Shown here: positions 21,338 to 33,619 of the stretch, piece after piece
Layout of the letters: every line of letters starts with the position of its first letter
How positions within the stretch are numbered: the first letter of the stretch is position 1
Origin: Humulus lupulus
Taxonomy: Eukaryota > Streptophyta > Magnoliopsida > Rosales > Cannabaceae
Direction of reading: 5' to 3'
DNA length: 64,000 bases
Assembly: GCF_963169125.1 (NCBI RefSeq)
Contig: NC_084795.1
Coordinates: forward strand, 146,426,766 to 146,490,765
Made by a program: the position numbers and the translations under genes
The notes under the pieces: model-generated
What the model was told of the DNA's origin: nothing
What the model saw: only the letters and a program-made list of their open reading frames with translations
The model's database searches: none

Positions 21338-22120
21338 TTAAATAATCACTTTTTGTAACACTTATTTAATCAATCAAACATTATATTAAAATATTATATT
21401 CCCCCACTTGATTAAATAATCACTCTCTATAGAAACCTTTGCATTGGTGCATAAAATAAAATGTCTTTCGACTTGAATTTTACCTTAGTGTAATTATCAC
21501 AAAGTTTGTTGAAATTTTGGTTGCCGAAGCATTGAACCACTATCCCTTGATAACAAATCGGTGATAACATACACACCTTTGCTATGTTCACTTGAGACCT
21601 CAATGTCTCACTTTTGCACCATTAATGGCCATGTGCACATTCCATTCATGGACTTTTCTTGAGAATGAGTCCCGATTCTCATGAGGGGTGGTACCATCCC
21701 TAGGTCTATATAGGTAGAATTCTTACAGTATTTTGTTACCCTAAAATACGTGTCTTTTCAAGACTGAGTTCTATTAAAAAACCTTTCGGTTTTAACCCTC
21801 ATTTTGGTAACACACTAGTACTCATATCTCAGATGGGACAAAACTTGAGTACTACTACTATTCACTTGATTGATGTGTTATTACCTATTGAACCTAATAC
21901 TAGTTTGGTGACTAGTATTAAGATAGGTTATCATCAACCGTGAATCTCTTTAGAGAGTCTAAGTCCCACCCCTTGAGATGTAGAAATGATTCCATTTGAA
22001 TCATTTATTTTCTCATGTATGCATACTTTAAACACTCTTTATTTTATTCAAACTTTGTCGCTAGCCATAGTTTGATTAAAATACTTACCATTTTAAAATA
22101 GTGATTTTGACCATAGTCAA

Positions 22121-24248
22121 TGTAACGCCCTGGATAGCCAAGACCGTTACACTGTGTGTTTATAAAGTGCCAAACTTGCTAATCAAGTATTTAAAGTAAA
22201 AGCGTGTTACTTAAATAGTAGAGGAACTAGGGTTAAAAGAGTTTTGGTCTCAAAAGGTACGTTTTCATTACTAAACATTGTTTATGTACATGGGATCCCA
22301 AAAATGACAGTTTAAAAGCCATTTACAAAAGTTACAAAGTCTATATACATCAACAGCCATACTAAGGCAAAATGAGCAGTTAGGTAATCTCCGTCCTGAC
22401 ACACTTCTCGACCGTGGTGATCGAACGGCTGGCTATGTACATTTCACCTCGGAGCTCTCCACCTCAGGCCTGGTCCAGCTTGCCCTTACCCTTACCTGCA
22501 CCACGAAGCACCCGTGAGCCAAGGCCCAGCAAGAAAACACAGTAATAACAGAGCATGAACAATTAGCAATCAACTCAGTTACTCATACAGCATCTCACAA
22601 ATTCAAGTATATCATCATTCAAGTATACCACATACAAAGCATTTCAACTCATGATACATATTGCACAGACGATAACCAGGGCTAGCGCTCACAGGCCGCT
22701 CCCTCTGTTATCCTATTGTTTCTGGCTCTCAGTGGCCAATTCGCGCCCCGTGCGCTAAAAATCATGAACAGTACTCTTAGACCGCTTATACGTGTCCCTT
22801 GGCATAATACCAACGATGACACAATACAATTCTCGGGAGCACTTAGTCCCACCACAATCATACATTCAGGTGTAGTTTTCTTACCTTTCAATTCACTAGT
22901 TTCCGATGCCACGTAGCCACAAGCACGGTCCTCTACCCCGAGCCTCTTCAAAGTCCTAATCACAACACAAATATAATATTCTTTGTCATTAACCAATCCA
23001 AGACTACCTTCCCGGTACCTAACCCACACTCTCGGAACCCCCAAAACCTTAGAACAACACCCCGGAGACATCCCCCAAACCCCCGGAGCAAAGGCCAAAA
23101 ATTGCAAAATGTAACACCCTGAAATTTGCCTTGTGCCGCGGCACCCCACACCAGAGACCCCTAGGCCGCGGCAAGCAAAAGCTGTGCCGCGGCACACCAT
23201 CGCAGACCCAGATTTCTGGGTTTTCCTTCGCGTTTTTCCCGAGCCTAACTCACTCCAAATCACCCCAACTTCATACCCAAGCCCCAAAACCTGTTTGAAA
23301 CCCCACATAGACCAACCAACAACTTTTAAACACTATAACCCAACTCAACTACACATTTACCCACAGAATTCACACCTAAATTCAGATTTAAACCATTGAA
23401 CCAAAGCTTGAGAAATGTGTAAACCAGCCCCTTTAGATTCTTAAACCATAACAGCTACGAAAATTTAAACATGATACACTCTTACCTCAGTCAAGTACTC
23501 AGCTTGGATTCTCCCCAACTCTAGCTTCAAATCACCTTCTCCTTTTGATTACTCCAACTCTAAATTCATGCAAAACCAGCCACCAACTTGCTTCAATTCA
23601 TATTCATCTCTAAAAATTCAGACTTGAAACTTAAACATATTATAGCCAAATCCTTACCTCTGAGTTTTCTTGGCCTAAGCTTGGTTGATAACCTCAATCA
23701 CCCCCTTGATTCTCCTTCCAAGAGCTAGAGTTCAGCTTCTCTTTTCCTTCTTTCTTCTGTTATATTTCTAGGTCTCCAATATTCAGCATAAACCAACTCC
23801 CAAAGTGTTATACGTAAATGTTATTCCTTCAGCTCAAACTCATCTACTAACTGCCAAAATACCATTTTAACCCTCCATTAATATCACTTACTAACTAGAC
23901 CTCAAGGGCTTATTTGTCCTTTCCCTAATTTTGCAATTCTACCACTTTCCCAATAAAACCCGTTACTCTCTATAGTTACCAACAGTTACGCAGGTTACCA
24001 AATCACCAGTTACCATTATCTAGTTTCCTAGAACCGTCTTGGCACGTGCATCACGTTTGTATCACAGCACCCACACAGTACAATTCACATATCATAATTA
24101 TCACATAATATAATCCACATAGTCATATAACATGCTTAAAATCATAATCATACATCTTAATCATAATAACCACACATAATTCCCATCTTGCCCTCCCGGC
24201 ACACTAATCAAGGCCCTTAAGCCTTATTAGTAAATTTGGGTCGTTACA
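22121..24248 (-). mobile_element. Tekay-like solo LTR E
   Basis: It runs TGTAACGCCCTGG to GGGTCGTTACA (plus view), 2128 bp, flanked by exact GTCAA duplications (22116-22120 and 24249-24253). The terminal 200 bp are clearly related to the Tekay LTRs at 3341 and 10957. The middle differs: instead of AGCGCT palindromes it carries three CCGCGG palindromes at 23133-23196. The conserved CAGGTAA block lies at about 22470-22545 on the minus strand. A single LTR with target duplication means a solo LTR. Confidence 0.92.
23133..23196. repeat. CCGCGG palindrome cluster (solo LTR E)
   Basis: Two perfect 12-bp palindromes GTGCCGCGGCAC flank one GCCGCGGC preceded by CCCCTAG. The position in the LTR corresponds to the AGCGCT cluster of the other Tekay LTRs. 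Confidence 0.85.
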
Positions 24249-26532
24249 GTCAACACCCCCACTATTTTGTAGTTTAATATCCAAGATAAACATTTGAATA
24301 TTAATTCTATAAACATATTTTGTTTCTAGAATTCTCATTTATGTTTTAAATTGATTCCTTCTTGAATCAAAATATTACAAAACAACAACTTTGGACACCA
24401 AGCATGTCTAGATTTGTTCATTCTATACACATATAGCCAATGTGATTTAGAATGTGGAATTCCAAATCATCTATTTGATATGATGACCAAATTAATCAAT
24501 TATTGTCAAAAAAATAAATTGATTAATTTTGGAGCATCACCCCCACATTTCTCACATAGTGATAATAAAATATCACTTTAAAATAGAAATCTCTTCATTT
24601 CTATTAAGTCCTTTATCCTCCAAGATAAATCTAGACCTATGATTCTCAAAGTTCATCATGAGTCCTCTAAGCCACATGATAAACTCTCAAGATAAAACCT
24701 CAATGTTTATCTTGATTTATTTACTTGCTAAAGCAAGAAACATTTATTTGAAAGTAACTTTCTCTTGGTTGCTTTCTTTTATATATTTCACAAAATAAAA
24801 TGTGAACACAGATGTAATGTGAGAATTTCTCAAACAAATAATCACAAATTTTCAATTTTAGTTGTTTAAATAATCTCAAAATCACTTAAACAACTTTTGT
24901 GCATTTTTAAGAGTCTCTTTGAGATTCTTTTGCAAACATCAATTTGACATCCATTGATTTTCTCATAAAAATCAAAATGAAAATGTCAATTTTTTAAAAA
25001 CTTTAAATCAAAGAAAATAAACCCTCATTGATTTAATTAAACACTTTGATTTCTTATGTTTTTGTTTAAGATTATCTCCTCATTGACATTAATTTAAACA
25101 TATCACCATCTTTAACCAAAATGAATAAAGTTCTCTTTTATTCACCATTGGTGTAAAGATTCAAAATTGCTTCTCCAATTTTGAAATGTCTCCCCATTGA
25201 ATATTTAAGAATTATTGTCACTTCTCAAATATATTTCATTTGACCACACTCTAGACTATAAGTCTATTGAGTCAATATGTCATCCCACAATTTTGAATCC
25301 ACCGTGATCCATTTTTCTTGCAATGGCAAGACACAACCATTAAAAGATGTAACCCCCCTAGGTTCATCTTTTCTTATCTCATAAAATGAGATGCTCATCT
25401 TTTAAATGCGAAAAATTTAAATTCTCAAATATATTTCATTTATTCACAAATCACATACTAACAATAATATAGGATAAAACCTATTAACATCTCACAAATG
25501 TTTGCATGATTATAATTTAATATAATTTCACATAGTTGTCAACATAAATGACTTTTATCATACTAATACGGCTCGTTATTAATATGAAAACATGAATTAC
25601 AAATATCATGCACATATGATTTCACATTTTTATTGATTCACAAAATCAATATATTTATACATGTCATATAAAACTCATATAGTTGTCATTCTAATAATTT
25701 CCCATTAACACAAAATAAGACAGTTTTATGATATGCTAGCATATTACCCAATAATCTACTAGATTATTTACATATTAATCACATATAACAAAAACTCAAG
25801 ATATTATATTTTCTTCTAATCTAACCACTAAAAAACAAAGGAGATTAGAAAACAATGAATCTCATTTATAAACTTTTCTTCTTCTCATTTTTATCACTAT
25901 AATAAAACCATTAGATCTTCTAAGAAAACCAAAGAAGAACATTGCCTTATCTTACCATCTTTTCAAAGTTAGATCCTCATATGATCTCCATGGTTTCTCC
26001 TTCCATTGAAAAATGAACATAAGCTTTTGATTGTTAGAGAATATATATTATTGCTCAATGGAAATATGGAAAAACCAATATACAACTCTATGCAAAAAAT
26101 ACAATAGACAAGGTAATTGATTAAATAAATATTACAACTCAATTTCTCAAAATACAAGTCAATAGAAATAAGAGAAGGAAGAGAATAATAAGAACTAAAA
26201 CCCTAAAAGAAAAGACACCAATAAATATGTAAATAGAAATAGAAGTAGAGGATTACAAACTCAATACACTAATAATACAAGAAGAACAACAGAGTGAAAA
26301 GATCAATGAAAAAACAAACTCTCACACAACCAAAGTGTAGAGTAGTGGGGATCACCAACTTGAACAAGGTTCAAAACCTTTGTCCAAAAGCTTATTTCCC
26401 CCTATTCTCTAAGCACTAAGGGATATCTCTAGGAAATAGCTCTATGGAATTATCAAGCCTCTATGGTGTATTTTCCAGCCAAGTGCTTTGTGGATGGAAA
26501 ATGGTGTGTCTTACAAGTGAGCATTAGGCTCC

Positions 26533-26540
26533 TATTTATA
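26533..26540 (-). promoter_or_regulatory. H LTR TATA box
   Basis: The minus strand reads CTCTATAAATAGG. The Athila-like element entered the sister LTR at the position equivalent to 26549, about 9 bp upstream of this box. Confidence 0.65.
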
Positions 26541-26698
26541 GAGTTTGAGATACCCCTTTGAATTTCAAATTCCACCAACCCCCATGGTTGTTACCAATGT
26601 TTAATTGGATGTTTATGGAATTAAAATGGAGATTTGGGATGTTAGAACCGTTCAATTTGGAAAAAACTGAATAACCAAATAGGCTGCCAGCCTCATTG

Positions 26699-26758
26699 GC
26701 CGTGGCCAGGACTTTTCAGTGGGCGCAGCCACTGGCTTCTATCCCCCAGGCCGCGGCC
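26699..26758. repeat. CCGCGG palindrome cluster (H 5' LTR)
   Basis: Three units: GGCCGTGGCC, GGCGCAGCCAC and GGCCGCGGCC. The sister copy at 20893-20957 has GCCGCGGCC, GGCTGCGGCCAC and CCCCTAGGCTGCGGCC. Confidence 0.8.
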
Positions 26759-27169
26759 AAATGCCATTTTCTACACAAAAAAGTCATTTTTCCAAAACGT
26801 TCCAAAACGTCCTAAATCCTTTCCCACATGATTTTGTAACCTCCAAACACCTATCGAGGAGTTAAAAACATGTCTCCAATAGCCATATTTCATCATGGAT
26901 TTGTGAAATCCAAGCTCAAATGTGTAACATATAATATACACATTATTGGGTAATATTTGGGAGTTACAAATATGTAACTGATTTTGTTACTCCAAAATAT
27001 GTCACATTTGGGCACACACATGTGTCCAATTTTTGTGACTCTCAATAATATGTTACAAGGTGTGAGAAATCACATTTTGTCACATTATTTAATCTAACAT
27101 TATATTATATGAAATAATATAACACATATTAGACTTTATTCTCCACGCAAGTTTCACCTAACATTCACC

Positions 27170-28678
27170 ATGGTGGTCACCCGATCTATGCGTGACAACG
27201 AGACGGAGCAACATGATGATCAGGTGGTTCACCGTGCGGCCATCCCCACTAGAGAAGGCTCAACTGCACAATGTTGTCCTGGAAAACAACATGTGGACCA
27301 AGACGATGCTGGGAGCTCAGCCTCACGCCCACTAAATCCCCATCTTAGGTATCTGACAACCATCGAGATGGAAAACGCCCAGTTAAGGAACCATCTTGCC
27401 TAGGCTAACAAGTAGATTAAGAAGATCTTGGTTCGATTACCCCCTCCTGTAACCAATATTAACATCAAAAGGAGGAAAAGTGGGTCCCATAGGAATAATC
27501 GACCCAATCTTAGTCGCTTTGTCAAAACGGGAACTCCAAGCTCCATACCTTCTGAGCGGATCCAGAAAAATACTCAACATGCTAATACTCATAGGAATCA
27601 TCGACCTCATGTTAGTTGGTCTATTCGGACTACAGCCCCGAGTTTCGTACCTTCTAAATGGAACCCACGAAATGCTTAACCTACCAACCCACGTAGGAAT
27701 GATCATTCAACTCACACTCCCAGGAACCAGCCTGGCCAAACAGGGCGACTTGGGGCCGATGAGACATGCCAGCAAATCCATCCGTGCTGCAGCCAAGACC
27801 TTTGACATAGAGAAATGAACCGGCACTGCCTCCAACCTGGGTAGTTGTAGTAGATCAAGGGTGAGCTAATCTAGTGTGCCCCGATGGAACAAGGATAGCT
27901 TCACTGATAAGACATCCTCCGTCTCCAATTTGGCATCCAACGCCACCTCGCCCACAGAGCAATGCTCCATCTTGAAAGGATAGCAAGAGAAATCCTACCC
28001 CCTCAGAGGACATTTATATCCCACTTCCTCGCGCTAATAATCTAGGTCCTTGATCCCAGCCACGAGTTGTAAGCTTCGCTAATGGAATCTACTAGAAAGA
28101 GAGCCAACGTGGAGGCAGGCATGAAAGCGACCCGAGGAATCACTTGAACTCCGCACAAAGCCTTCACTTTGACCCACACTCCGACCTATATGAACATCTG
28201 AACTCACAAAGAGGATATCCAACTCACCATGATGATTTGAGTTATACTCAGCCCAGAGGAGATTCGTCAATCGTACGCGACAATGGGAATGTCCCACCTA
28301 ACCGAGCTCAAGCTTGGAGGGAAAATAAACCATCTAACGAGTACAACATGATGGGGGCTGATAATCAGCTCTCAAATAACCTAGATACAAAGGATCCAAC
28401 CCTCGAGCGATTGGCCTTAATGGAAGAACAGATGAAGAAACTCTCATCTGGAAAAGAAGTTGACGGTTGTTATTCCGATGAGGAGCTCGAGCCTTTTGCT
28501 CCTAATATTGCGGCAACTCTGTATCCTATTGACTATAGGATGTTGACCATGCCCACATATGATGGAAACACCGACCCATCCAATCACTTCACAACTTTCA
28601 ACATGTTAATGATGGCCCACAACTTCAGGTTCGACTTAAGATGTATCTTGTTCCCCACAAAATTAACTAGATTGGCCA
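27170..28678 (+). pseudogene. Tat-A gag, N-terminal part
   Basis: The start ATG at 27170 gives MVVTRSMRD, a usual opening for Tat gag. The frame breaks after 77 codons (TAG) and continues in other frames to about 27818. A low-complexity, Asn/His/Arg-rich stretch follows. The next good block is 28144-28678. It includes DPTLERLALMEEQMKKL, YPIDYRMLTMPTYDG and DPSNHFTTFNMLM, which begin the capsid domain. The coding sequence is then cut by solo LTR I at 28679 and resumes at 30631. Function in the family: structural particle protein. Confidence 0.78.
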
Positions 28679-29782
28679 TGTAATGAACCAACTAATTATA
28701 AGACTTTGGACCATTAAAACTACTATACATAGACACTATTTTCGGGAAAATATACTTAAGAAACTTTCACAAACTTTATTAAAAACACTAAAATAAATGT
28801 TGAAATACATAAATTCGGGGTATGGGATTTCATTGTTTAAAATTGAAACATAATTTTAAACTTAAAATAAAATTGTTTACAAAACCAAGTGTAGAAAATA
28901 CATAGAAACATAATTAAAAAGACTGAAATAACGTCGTCCTCGAATCGTTCACACAGTCCATCGAATCCATTCTTCCTCAATACACAACCCCAAGCTGCCA
29001 TGAATCCTTCCGCCACCATAACTATTTTCCTGCACACATAAAAATAAAGGAATGAGCCTAATGCCCAGCATGGAAAATCTACTAAAAACATAAAACATAC
29101 ACATAAACTATATCATGAACATATACTATAAACATATGTCATATACTACTACAATGGCCATTATACTACTTGGGGCTTGTAAACTAAACAAGTCATATGC
29201 CCATAATTTATTGGGGCTTGTTAGCTATACAAGTCATATGCCCAAGGTCTATAAACATACTACACATAATGTAACATAAGATAATCATAACATAAGATAG
29301 CATAACATATCATATAAACATATAAATTCTATCCTATTTTCCTTACCAATACCGGGATTTGAGAACAAGGACGAGATTTGGAACACTCCTAAAACCAATA
29401 ATAAGAAGGTGAGTATTTCTAAAAGAAAAAGATGATAAAGAAATTAACTAAACCACCAAAATGAAACTTACCAAAAAGAAACCTTAAGTTCAAATAACTT
29501 AAATACCTGACCAAGAGTGGAAAACAACGAGTTAGGATCTGAATGAAAACTAAAGAAAACTAAAGAATTAAACTGAAATGAACTTAAGATTAGGAATACC
29601 TTTGAATGTACTAGAACCGAACTGCACCTCGATATTGGAAACACACTATTTATCTTACTTCCCAAGTGTTTATAAAGCTTATACCCCAACCCAAGTGTTT
29701 AACACTCTATAGTAATCCTAGTAGCTTGAAGGCTCTGAACACAGCTTGAAGAATGAGAGAAATGGCTGGGTACTAGTAACTA

Positions 29783-29792
29783 TTTATAGAGT
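29783..29792 (-). promoter_or_regulatory. TATA box of solo LTR I
   Basis: The minus strand reads CTATAAATAG. It sets the orientation of LTR I. The GATATATC palindromes lie about 180-300 bp upstream of it. Confidence 0.6.
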
Positions 29793-29970
29793 TCAAGGTG
29801 TGGAAAGATCTTCTTTTAGCTTGAATAAAAATAATGAATATTAATTGAAAAATATTTGAATATTCGTTCAACAGAGGATGAAGACTCGGTCAAAACATTC
29901 AGAGGCTGGTCAAGTGGTTGAGTGTTGAATTGAGCTCGGTTTCAAAGTCATTTAAAAATGTAACCCTAGA

Positions 29971-30090
29971 GCCGATATATCGCCTGGGCTTATATCCCGA
30001 GGGTTCGTCGATGCATTTGTGCAAAGTTCACGTGTTTTTCGTATTCCCCGTGTGTGCGATATATCGACTCCTAGGCTGCGATATATCAGC
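29971..30090. repeat. GATATATC palindrome cluster (solo LTR I)
   Basis: GCCGATATATCGCC at 29971, GCGATATATCG near 30056 and CCTAGGCTGCGATATATCAGC at 30071-30091. Core CGATATATCG is a perfect palindrome. Confidence 0.85.
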
Positions 30091-30630
30091 ATACGTGAAT
30101 ATTTTAAACACATAATTGCACATTATCAACTTAATTTGAAATGATAAAACAGGTTTGACTGAGTAATACAAGATTCCAGCAGGTTCTAGAAGGGTCTAGA
30201 GCTTCTAGAAACCTCTATTTATGAATTATCCACTTAAATCCTCAAATAAACAAGGTTGTGACAAATGTCATGCTCTTATTGGTCTTGGAAGGTTCTATAG
30301 TTTTCTAGAACTTTCTTTTACTTAAACTATAATTAAATCCTTAAATAAACCTGCACACGACAAGTGTCATGATCTTATTAATTCTATTTAAACCTTATAG
30401 TATAATAAATAACATCTTTATAATCAGCTATATTAATCAAACCTTATGTTATAATTAATATTCTTAAACTATAGGTTAAACTTATAAAATCTATAAGTGT
30501 TGCTACGAGTGTTCAACTAAGTCCCAGTTTGAACCAAAATCCACAGTAATAAACATACTATAGCTACTACTAGCTATTATGACTACCACTACTATCTAGC
30601 TAAGTAAACATTCTGGGACTCTACAGGCCA

Positions 30631-31320
30631 GGTTGTTGTTCAATAAATACAAGAAACATTCAATCACCTCGTGGAAGAAACTGTCTTTCGAGTTTAAGAA
30701 ATAGTTCTAAGCTGCGAAGGATGCTCGTGTTGAAGCTGATTCGTTGGCTAACATTAAACAACAATCCAATGAGTCCCTGAAGGCATATTTGAACTGGTTC
30801 ACAAATGCAACAACACAAGCTAGGGATGCTGATGATAGCTCCAAGCTCATGGCTATGAGGATAGGGATCACAGTAGGAGGTGATTTATGGAAAGAACTCA
30901 AGTGGAAAGAAGTTAAGAGTGTAGATGAATTCCTAGCTCGGGCTCAGGAATGGATAAATCTGGAGGAGGCACAATATGCTGTCGTCGGAACTAGCCAGAC
31001 CCGTGTTCAGCTCACTGGAGTGGTGGCGGATGTTGCAGCTACGACTTAGCCCACTGCCCAGAATAACCAGGCGAGGAGCAATAAGCGAGAGAGGACTGGT
31101 GAGGGCGACCAAAATGGCACCAAAAAGAATAAGCCCGGTGAAAAGTACAAGTCCATATACACCACCTATACCAACCTGACAGATATAATGACACCAGAGG
31201 GCGAAGAGAGACCCAGCCAAATTCTGCTGATCTCACAATGAAATCGGCCATAACACTGATGATTGCCGTCAGCTAAAAGATGAGATCGAGACTCTCATTT
31301 GGGCTGGACCGTTAGCCTAA
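30631..31320 (+). pseudogene. Tat-A gag, C-terminal part
   Basis: It resumes the capsid domain: two early in-frame stops, then an open stretch 30744-31047. That stretch has DSLANIKQQSNESLKAYL, NWFTNATTQARD and VDEFLARAQEWINLEEAQ, a typical Tat capsid C-terminus. Downstream near 31210-31310 the words HNEIGHNTDDCRQLKDEIETL correspond to the His/Cys segment that follows gag in Tat elements. Several stops and frame changes occur between the blocks. Confidence 0.78.
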
Positions 31321-31485
31321 TATGCCCAAAATAGAGTAGTTCCCAATCGGTCAGCTAGGAAAAATATTCAACCAACTTAGGAAAATCTGGTCAATCAACC
31401 CCAGGCTCAACTAGATAAGGGGAATCAAATCATCCCCCCTCCGATAAAAGGGAGGGACATAGCCACTATTACTGGAGGACCTCAT

Positions 31486-32293
31486 TTGGCGGGCACGAGT
31501 AATGGGGCCCAGAAAAGGTACATAAAAGAACTAAAAACCCACAATGGTATTGAGTTCGTTCTAGAACAAAGGTTGCCAAAACAACAATGCTTGGAGAAAC
31601 AACCAATCATTTACATGGAAGAGGACACTAGCCACGTCCAATTCTCGCATAATGATCTGCAAATGATAACTGTCCAGCTCGGCAATCAAAGAGTACGGTG
31701 AATACTAATTGATAATGGGAGTTCTATAAATGTGCTATTCAAGTCTACCCTAGAAAATATGGGGCTATCTGTAGCCGATCATAAGGGGACCTCGATGACC
31801 CTTTACAGATTCTCAGGAGAATGAACCACACCCTTAGGGGCGGCTGGGCTCATAGTGACACTGGGAGATGATGCGCGGGCAATTGCTAAAATGTTTGAGT
31901 TTGTCATAATTAATTGTTCAGCTGCATACAACACAATTTTGGGGTGACCCGCGCTAATGACTTTTGAGGCTATCACCTCAATCCGACATCTAGCAATGAA
32001 GTTCCCCTCAACCTCAAGTTTATGTACTGTGAGGAGATCAGCTAGCCACCAGAGAATGCTATAGCATTTCTATGAAGGGAAAATCACAACCTGGGAAGCA
32101 AGCGATGGTCATCATTGATGGGGATGAGGAGCCTTGGGTAATGGAAATTTCCCATGGGGCGGAAGAACCTCAGGAAGGAGATAACAAGGTCGCCCAACAA
32201 GATGACATTGATAAGAGATTAGGTGAAGACATGCCTGAACTCCAAGCATTGGAGGAGCTCGAGGAAATCAATATCGACCTAGAGGTACCTTAA
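31486..32293 (+). pseudogene. Tat-A aspartic protease
   Basis: The frame from 31486 to 31701 ends in TVQLGNQRVR and a TGA. The active-site region follows as ILIDNGSSINVLF, where many Tat proteases also have Asn after Asp. Then come GLSVADHKGTSMTLY and AAYNTILG. An acidic tail (EELEEINIDLEVP) ends at 32293. At least three stops interrupt it. Family role: cleaves the Gag-Pol polyprotein. Confidence 0.72.
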
Positions 32294-33252
32294 AGGGTTA
32301 TAAAGGTTGGAAAGAATCTTGGAACTGAAAGGAAGAATGAACTAGTCAAGTTTTTGAGAAATAACATGGACGTCTTCGCTTGGTCACATGAAGATATGGT
32401 GGGAATCAATCCAAATGTTATGATGCATACTCTGAATTTGGATAGGAATGTGCCTGCAAAGGTACAAAAGCGAAGGAATTTGTGGAAGGAATGATCAGAA
32501 GCTTTAGAAGAAGAAGTAGCTCGCTTACTTAAGTGTGGATTCATAAGGGAAGCAAAATATCTGACTTGGATTGCTAACCCTATTTTGGTCCCAAATCCCA
32601 ATGGACAGTGGAGAGCTTGCATTGACTTCTCTGAGTAGAATCAGACCCATTCTAAGGATTGTTTTCCACTACATCGAATCAATCAATTGGTAGATGCAAC
32701 AGCCGGTCACGAGCTCATGTCTTTCATGGATGCAAGTTCTGGATGTAACCAGATCACAATGAACCATGCAGACCAAGAGCACACTAGCTTCATGACTGAG
32801 CATAACGTATACTGCTACAAGGTTATGCCATTCGGGCTGAAGAATGCTGGTGCAATGTACCAACGAATGGTCAACAAAATGTTCGTTGGAAGTGTATGTT
32901 GATGAGATGCTCGTTAAATCAAAGACTGCCAGTAACCATGTATCGGAATTGGAAGAATGTTTTGTCGTGCTAAGGAAATATGACATGTAGCTAAATCCCT
33001 AGAAGTGCACCTTTGGGGTTTCCTCGAGATTTTTATGGGTTTCATAGGCAACATAAGGGGGATAGAGGCGAACCCAGAGAAGATCAGGTCGTTATTAGAA
33101 AAGTCTTCGCCTAGGTCGCGTAAAGAAGTACAGAGATTAACCGGGAAAGTGATGGCCCTAAACCGCTTCATTTCAAAATTGATTGACAAGTGTCTCTTGT
33201 TCTACAATTTGCTTAGGAAAAACAAAAAGTTTGAGTGGATTGAAGAATGCGA
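32294..33252 (+). pseudogene. Tat-A reverse transcriptase
   Basis: Visible blocks are ELVKFLRNNMDVFAWSHEDM, GFIREAKYLTWIANPILV, NPNGQWRACIDF, KDCFPLHRINQLVDATAG, SFMDASSGCNQITM and VMPFGLKNAGAMYQRMV. The catalytic motif reads YVDE instead of YVDD (about 32899-32910) and lies behind a frameshift. The end has GIEANPEKIRSLLE and RFISKLIDKCLLFYNLL. It stops at the copia insertion K (33253), just before RNase H. The changed catalytic Asp and the shift make it inactive. Confidence 0.85.
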
Positions 33253-33619
33253 TGTTGAGATTTGTGCCCTTAAAGCGTATTTCTATATGAACGATTATTG
33301 TTAATTAAATAAAGTTAATATTTTGCACTCATATTTGTATTTAATTATACATGCCATTTATCATGAAGATCCAATATTATTGATGTGGTCTTGAGTTAAG
33401 TGTATGTCTAATGATATATATACAAGAGTATTTAATTCAAGATAATAATATAAAAATTTCCGTAATCGCTAAATAAAGTGGAGCTTTATTTAATAAAATT
33501 ATGAGTACGGTCTATATTCTGTTTAAGACAAAACAATTTATTTAGACTGTTAAGTGTAGCGACACAAAGAGATAGATGTACCGTATACAATACAGATTGT
33601 ATTGGACTGGGACACGAAG

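Larger units (their letters stand above)
21338..26031 (-). other. H internal region, no coding capacity
   Basis: Excluding solo LTR E this is about 2.6 kb of AT-rich sequence (21338-22120 and 24254-26031). I looked for gag, protease, RT, RNase H and integrase motifs in the longer frames on both strands and saw none. The longest open frames are about 60 codons. At 26018-26031 the minus strand reads ATCAAAAGCTTATG next to the LTR. This could be a decayed initiator-Met primer site (ATCAGAGCTTATG). Confidence 0.6.
20733..27124 (-). mobile_element. Copia-like non-coding element H
   Basis: Two direct copies of one sequence bound this region: 20733-21324 and the matching part of 26032-27124. On the minus strand a purine run TCTAGAGGGGGAA precedes TGTTATATT at 21324, marking the left copy as the 3' LTR. 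The right copy is the 5' LTR. The interior has no recognisable protein domain on either strand, so the element depended on others. It is interrupted by solo LTR E. Its right border adjoins the Tat-A leader at 27125. Copia membership is inferred from LTR style and a degenerate primer site, and is not proven. Confidence 0.7.
26032..27124 (-). repeat. H 5' LTR
   Basis: In plus view it runs TGTTAGAGAA at 26032 to ATAATATAACA at 27124, about 1.09 kb. The minus-strand TATAAATA is at 26533-26540. The palindrome cluster is at 26699-26758. The left boundary is inferred from TG and the nearby primer-like sequence. The right boundary is firm because it ends exactly where the other copy does. Confidence 0.7.
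28679..30625 (-). mobile_element. Gypsy-like solo LTR I
   Basis: It runs TGTAATGAACC to GGGACTCTACA in plus view, 1947 bp, flanked by GGCCA at 28674-28678 and 30626-30630. The minus-strand TATA is at 29783-29792 (CTATTTATAG in plus view), so it reads on the minus strand starting TGTAGAGTCCCAG. A palindrome cluster based on GATATATC lies at 29971-30090. There is no coding content. It interrupts Tat-A gag, whose reading continues after it. Confidence 0.9.

Noticed and set aside
22682..23308. 208-codon minus-strand frame
   Set aside because: Runs through solo LTR E including its palindrome cluster. No recognisable domain, and the LTR relatives do not keep it open.
33253..33304. Continuation of Tat-A RT/RNase H to codon 33304
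   Set aside because: The target duplication TGCGA shows that bases from 33253 on belong to copia LTR K. The protein resumes at 46831.
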